This document shows positions 61,809-64,000 of a stretch of 64,000 nt of DNA, piece by piece. Source of the stretch: UBA10649 sp965278965 (GTDB lineage: Bacteria > Actinomycetota > Actinomycetes > S36-B12); the NCBI GenBank assembly GCA_965278965.1, contig OZ257127.1, positions 2,294,001-2,358,000 of the forward strand, in the 5' to 3' direction. Under the pieces are notes generated by a model, which saw only the letters and a list, made by a program, of their open reading frames with translations, did no database searches and was not told the DNA's origin. The position numbers and the translations under genes are program-made. Numbering within the stretch: position 1 is the first letter of the stretch; every line of letters begins with the position of its first letter.

Positions 61809-62648
61809 ATGAGCGTGAACGGCGACGAGGCACTCACCGACGCGGAGATCTCCCGCGAGGTCGCACGCGAGGCGGGACAGCTGCTTCTCGCCCTGCGCGA
61901 GGAGACCGGACCGGTGGACGACCGGGCGACGGCGGACGCGATGCGTGCCCGCGGCGACCGGACGTCGCACGAGCTGATCGCCGCACGGCTCGCGACCCTC
62001 CGCCCGGCCGATGCCGTCCTCAGTGAGGAGGGCAAGGACGACGCGTCCCGCCTCGACGCCGAGCGGGTGTGGATCGTCGACCCGCTCGACGGCACCTGGG
62101 AGTTCGGGCAGGGCCGCGCCGACTTCGCCGTCCACATCGCGTTGTGGGAGCCCGGTCCGGGGCGCCTGTCCGCGGCGACCGTCGACCTGCCCGCCCAGGG
62201 CCTGACCCGCAGCGTCCTCGACGTCGAACCCGCGCTCCCACCCTTGCCCAGTGATCGCCCCCTGCGGATCGTCGCGTCCCGCTCGCGGCCGCCGGCAACG
62301 CTTCCGCGCGTCACCGAGATCCTCGCCGGCCTCGTCGCCGATGCGGGGATCACGGCGCACGGCGTGGAGATCGTCGATGTCGGGTCGGTCGGGGCGAAGG
62401 TCAACGAGATCCTCGCCGGCCGCGCCGAGGCGTACGTCCATGACACCGGGTTCTTCGAGTGGGACGTCGCCGCGCCCGCCGGGGTTGCCGCGCACTACGG
62501 GCTCGTCGTCACGCACGTCGACGGCGCACCCCACGTCTACAACGCGATGCCGCCGTACGTGACCGACCTCATGGTCGCCCACCCGGACCTGGCCGACCTC
62601 TTGCTCCAGGCGCTGCGGACCGCCCGTGAGGAGGCGCAGCACCCGTGA
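61809..62648 (+). CDS. Inositol monophosphatase/CysQ-family phosphatase
   Basis: A 279-residue Mg2+-dependent phosphatase. The metal site is formed by LSEEGKDD (near residue 75), VWIVDPLDGTWEF (near residue 89; typical motif DPxDGT), and GFFEWDVAAPAGVAAHYG (near residue 215; motif WDxAAP). It belongs to the CysQ/3'-phosphoadenosine 5'-phosphate phosphatase and inositol phosphatase group; in actinobacteria a CysQ often lies next to mfd. ATG 61809 is 10 nt after pth, and the end overlaps mfd by 4 nt. Confidence 0.9.
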   Translation: MSVNGDEALTDAEISREVAREAGQLLLALREETGPVDDRATADAMRARGDRTSHELIAARLATLRPADAVLSEEGKDDASRLDAERVWIVDPLDGTWEFGQGRADFAVHIALWEPGPGRLSAATVDLPAQGLTRSVLDVEPALPPLPSDRPLRIVASRSRPPATLPRVTEILAGLVADAGITAHGVEIVDVGSVGAKVNEILAGRAEAYVHDTGFFEWDVAAPAGVAAHYGLVVTHVDGAPHVYNAMPPYVTDLMVAHPDLADLLLQALRTAREEAQHP

Positions 62649-64000
62649 CCTTGTCCGGTCTTCTCGCAGCGCTCGGCGAGGACGAGGGCTGGGCCGAGTT
62701 CGCTGCGCTTGCCCGCGCACAGGGCAGCGGCACGGTCGAAGCACCACCCGCCCTGCATCCGCTCGCCCTCGCCCAGCTCGCGGGCACATCGGGCGGCACG
62801 GTCGTTGCCGTCACCGCCACGGGGCGCGAGGCCGAGGATCTCGCCGCCGTCCTGCCCGAGCTCGTGGCCGGCGTACGCGTCGCCGTCCTGCCCTCGTGGG
62901 AGACGCTGCCGCACGAACGCCTGTCGCCGTCGTCGGACACCGTCGGCCGCCGCGTCGCGGTGCTGCGTCGACTCGCCCACCCGTCGCCGGGCGACCCGTT
63001 CGACGAGCCGGTCGACGTGCTGGTCGCCTCCGTGCGCGCGCTGCTGCAGCCGGTCGTCACGGCCGTCGCCGACGTCGACCCGGTGCGGGTCCGCGCGGGC
63101 GACGACGTCGACCTCGCCGTCCTGGTCGAGCGGCTCGTCGAAATCGGGTACGAGCGCGTCGACCTCATCGAGCGTCGGGGCCAGGTCGCCGTACGCGGCG
63201 GAATCCTCGACGTCTTCCCGCCGACCGAGGAGCACCCGCTTCGGGTCGAGCTCTGGGGTGACTCCGTCGAGGAGGTGCGCGCATTCGCGGTCGGCGACCA
63301 GCGCTCGCTCCACCTCGCGCGCGAGGGGCTGTGGGCGCCGCCGGTCCGTGAGCTCCTGCTCACCGCCGACGTCCGTGAGCGTGCCGCGCGGCTGGCGGAG
63401 TCGGCGCCGCACCTGGCCGAGCTCGCCGACAAGATCGCCGCCGGCATCCCGGTCGAGGGCATGGAGTCGCTCGCCCCCGTCCTCGCCGACGAGATGGCCG
63501 TTCCCCTCGCACTCGTGCGCGGTCCGGCGCGTGTCGTCGTCATCGAGCCGGAACGGGTGCGTCGGCGCGCGCACGACGTCGTCCGCACCGCACAGGAGTT
63601 CCTGGCGGCGTCCTGGCACAACGCCACCGTCGGCAACGCCGTCCCGATCGACCTCTCGGCCGCCTCCTACCTGGCACTGGACGACCTCGCCGACCTGGCG
63701 CGGGAGCGGGGCGACGCGTGGTGGCAGGTCACCACGCTGGCCACCGACGCGGAGCTCGACGGGCCGCGCGACGCTCGGCTGCGGGTCGCCGCGAGCCCTG
63801 CCGAGGAGTACCGCGGTGACGTCGCCCGCGCGATCTCGGACCTGCGCGCGTGGACCGGCGCCGGATCCGCCGTCGCGGTCGTCGCCGCTGGCGGCGGCTC
63901 CGTCGCGCGGCTCGTCGAGGAGCTTGCCGGCGCGGGGATCCCGGTCGAGCAGGCCGGCCTCGACCAGCCGCCGCGCAAGGCGGTCGCCACGGTCGCCCGC
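62645..64000 (+). CDS. mfd: Transcription-repair coupling factor Mfd (3' partial)
   Basis: The first 452 codons of Mfd, which removes RNA polymerase stalled at DNA lesions and recruits UvrA. The N-terminal UvrB-homology part has LPSWETLPHERLSPSSDTVG near residue 82 and RRGQVAVRGGILDVFPP near residue 178; residues 190-300 fit domain 1B. The ATPase, TRCF and translocase motifs are beyond the window end. GTG 62645 overlaps the upstream stop. The frame stays open to base 64000. Confidence 0.96.
   Translation, partial: MTLSGLLAALGEDEGWAEFAALARAQGSGTVEAPPALHPLALAQLAGTSGGTVVAVTATGREAEDLAAVLPELVAGVRVAVLPSWETLPHERLSPSSDTVGRRVAVLRRLAHPSPGDPFDEPVDVLVASVRALLQPVVTAVADVDPVRVRAGDDVDLAVLVERLVEIGYERVDLIERRGQVAVRGGILDVFPPTEEHPLRVELWGDSVEEVRAFAVGDQRSLHLAREGLWAPPVRELLLTADVRERAARLAESAPHLAELADKIAAGIPVEGMESLAPVLADEMAVPLALVRGPARVVVIEPERVRRRAHDVVRTAQEFLAASWHNATVGNAVPIDLSAASYLALDDLADLARERGDAWWQVTTLATDAELDGPRDARLRVAASPAEEYRGDVARAISDLRAWTGAGSAVAVVAAGGGSVARLVEELAGAGIPVEQAGLDQPPRKAVATVAR

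Noticed and set aside
1..64000. CRISPR arrays, rRNA genes, IS elements, prophage
   Set aside because: No regularly spaced repeats, rRNA cores, transposases or phage structural genes were found in any frame.

Overview
The window is high-GC DNA (roughly 70% by eye) from an actinomycete. Evidence is heavy GTG start use, GTGA/ATGA stop-start overlaps, mycothiol-type redox proteins (mycoredoxin, ArsC of the mycothiol-linked type), a SAM-IV-like riboswitch, and a core block (ppa-dacB-zinc protease-tilS-hpt-ftsH-folE-folP-folBK-DUF3180-panC-coaX-lysS) whose order matches what I recall of Mycobacterium and Streptomyces chromosomes. The 821-residue cellobiose phosphorylase closely resembles, from memory, the Cellulomonas enzyme, so a Cellulomonadaceae member is the best guess. 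No plasmid, phage, IS, rRNA or CRISPR signal was seen; one tRNA (Gln) is present.

Layout. 1-4.6 kb: arsenic resistance cluster (C-terminal half of ArsA, ArsC with a three-helix N-terminal domain, an ArsR-ArsC fusion, a divergent aquaporin channel, a stand-alone ArsC, thioredoxin reductase) around a shared palindromic operator. 4.6-17.2 kb: serine beta-lactamase-like hydrolase, class V aminotransferase, then a tightly overlapping peptide uptake and breakdown operon (Tat lipoprotein, two permeases, fused double ATPase, XRE-cupin regulator, S9 peptidase, mycoredoxin-like protein, M20 amidohydrolase broken by a one-base C-run frameshift). 17.2-34 kb: conserved housekeeping block for pyrophosphate hydrolysis, cell wall, tRNA-Ile lysidine, purine salvage, FtsH, folate, pantothenate/CoA and NAD synthesis. 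34-44.9 kb: fdhD, acetyltransferase, HAD hydrolase, cellobiose phosphorylase divergent from lysS with stacked operators between them, acetyltransferase, cell-wall amidase, lycopene cyclase-like flavoprotein, and a response-regulator/thioredoxin-reductase-like fusion.

44.9-50.9 kb is the most accessory-like stretch. A SAM-riboswitch-controlled cysteine-desulfurase-like enzyme is followed by a divergent locus with a CsoR-family repressor of the CstR (persulfide sensor) type, two identical G-tract operators, an AhpD-like protein and a zinc-ribbon/YgaP-membrane-domain fusion. After that come a LuxR-type remnant, a winged-helix regulator, a KdpD-type sensor domain without kinase, and an unassigned membrane protein. 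50.9-56.7 kb: CorA transporter, MarR repressor with a 28-bp perfect palindrome, TetR repressor translationally coupled to a fatty acid desaturase, tRNA-Gln, zinc metallopeptidase, and a second desaturase. 56.8-64 kb: pirin, then glmU-prs-rplY-pth-cysQ-like-mfd (mfd runs off the end).

Points I would look at first: the sulfur-sensing locus at 45-47.7 kb, the ArsR-ArsC fusion that lacks the usual metal-binding cysteine motif, the dispersed hairpin repeat shared by 34.0 and 52.7 kb, the stacked operators in front of cellobiose phosphorylase, and the C-run frameshift in the M20 gene. Family assignments rest on recognised motifs and recalled synteny; no database search was run.
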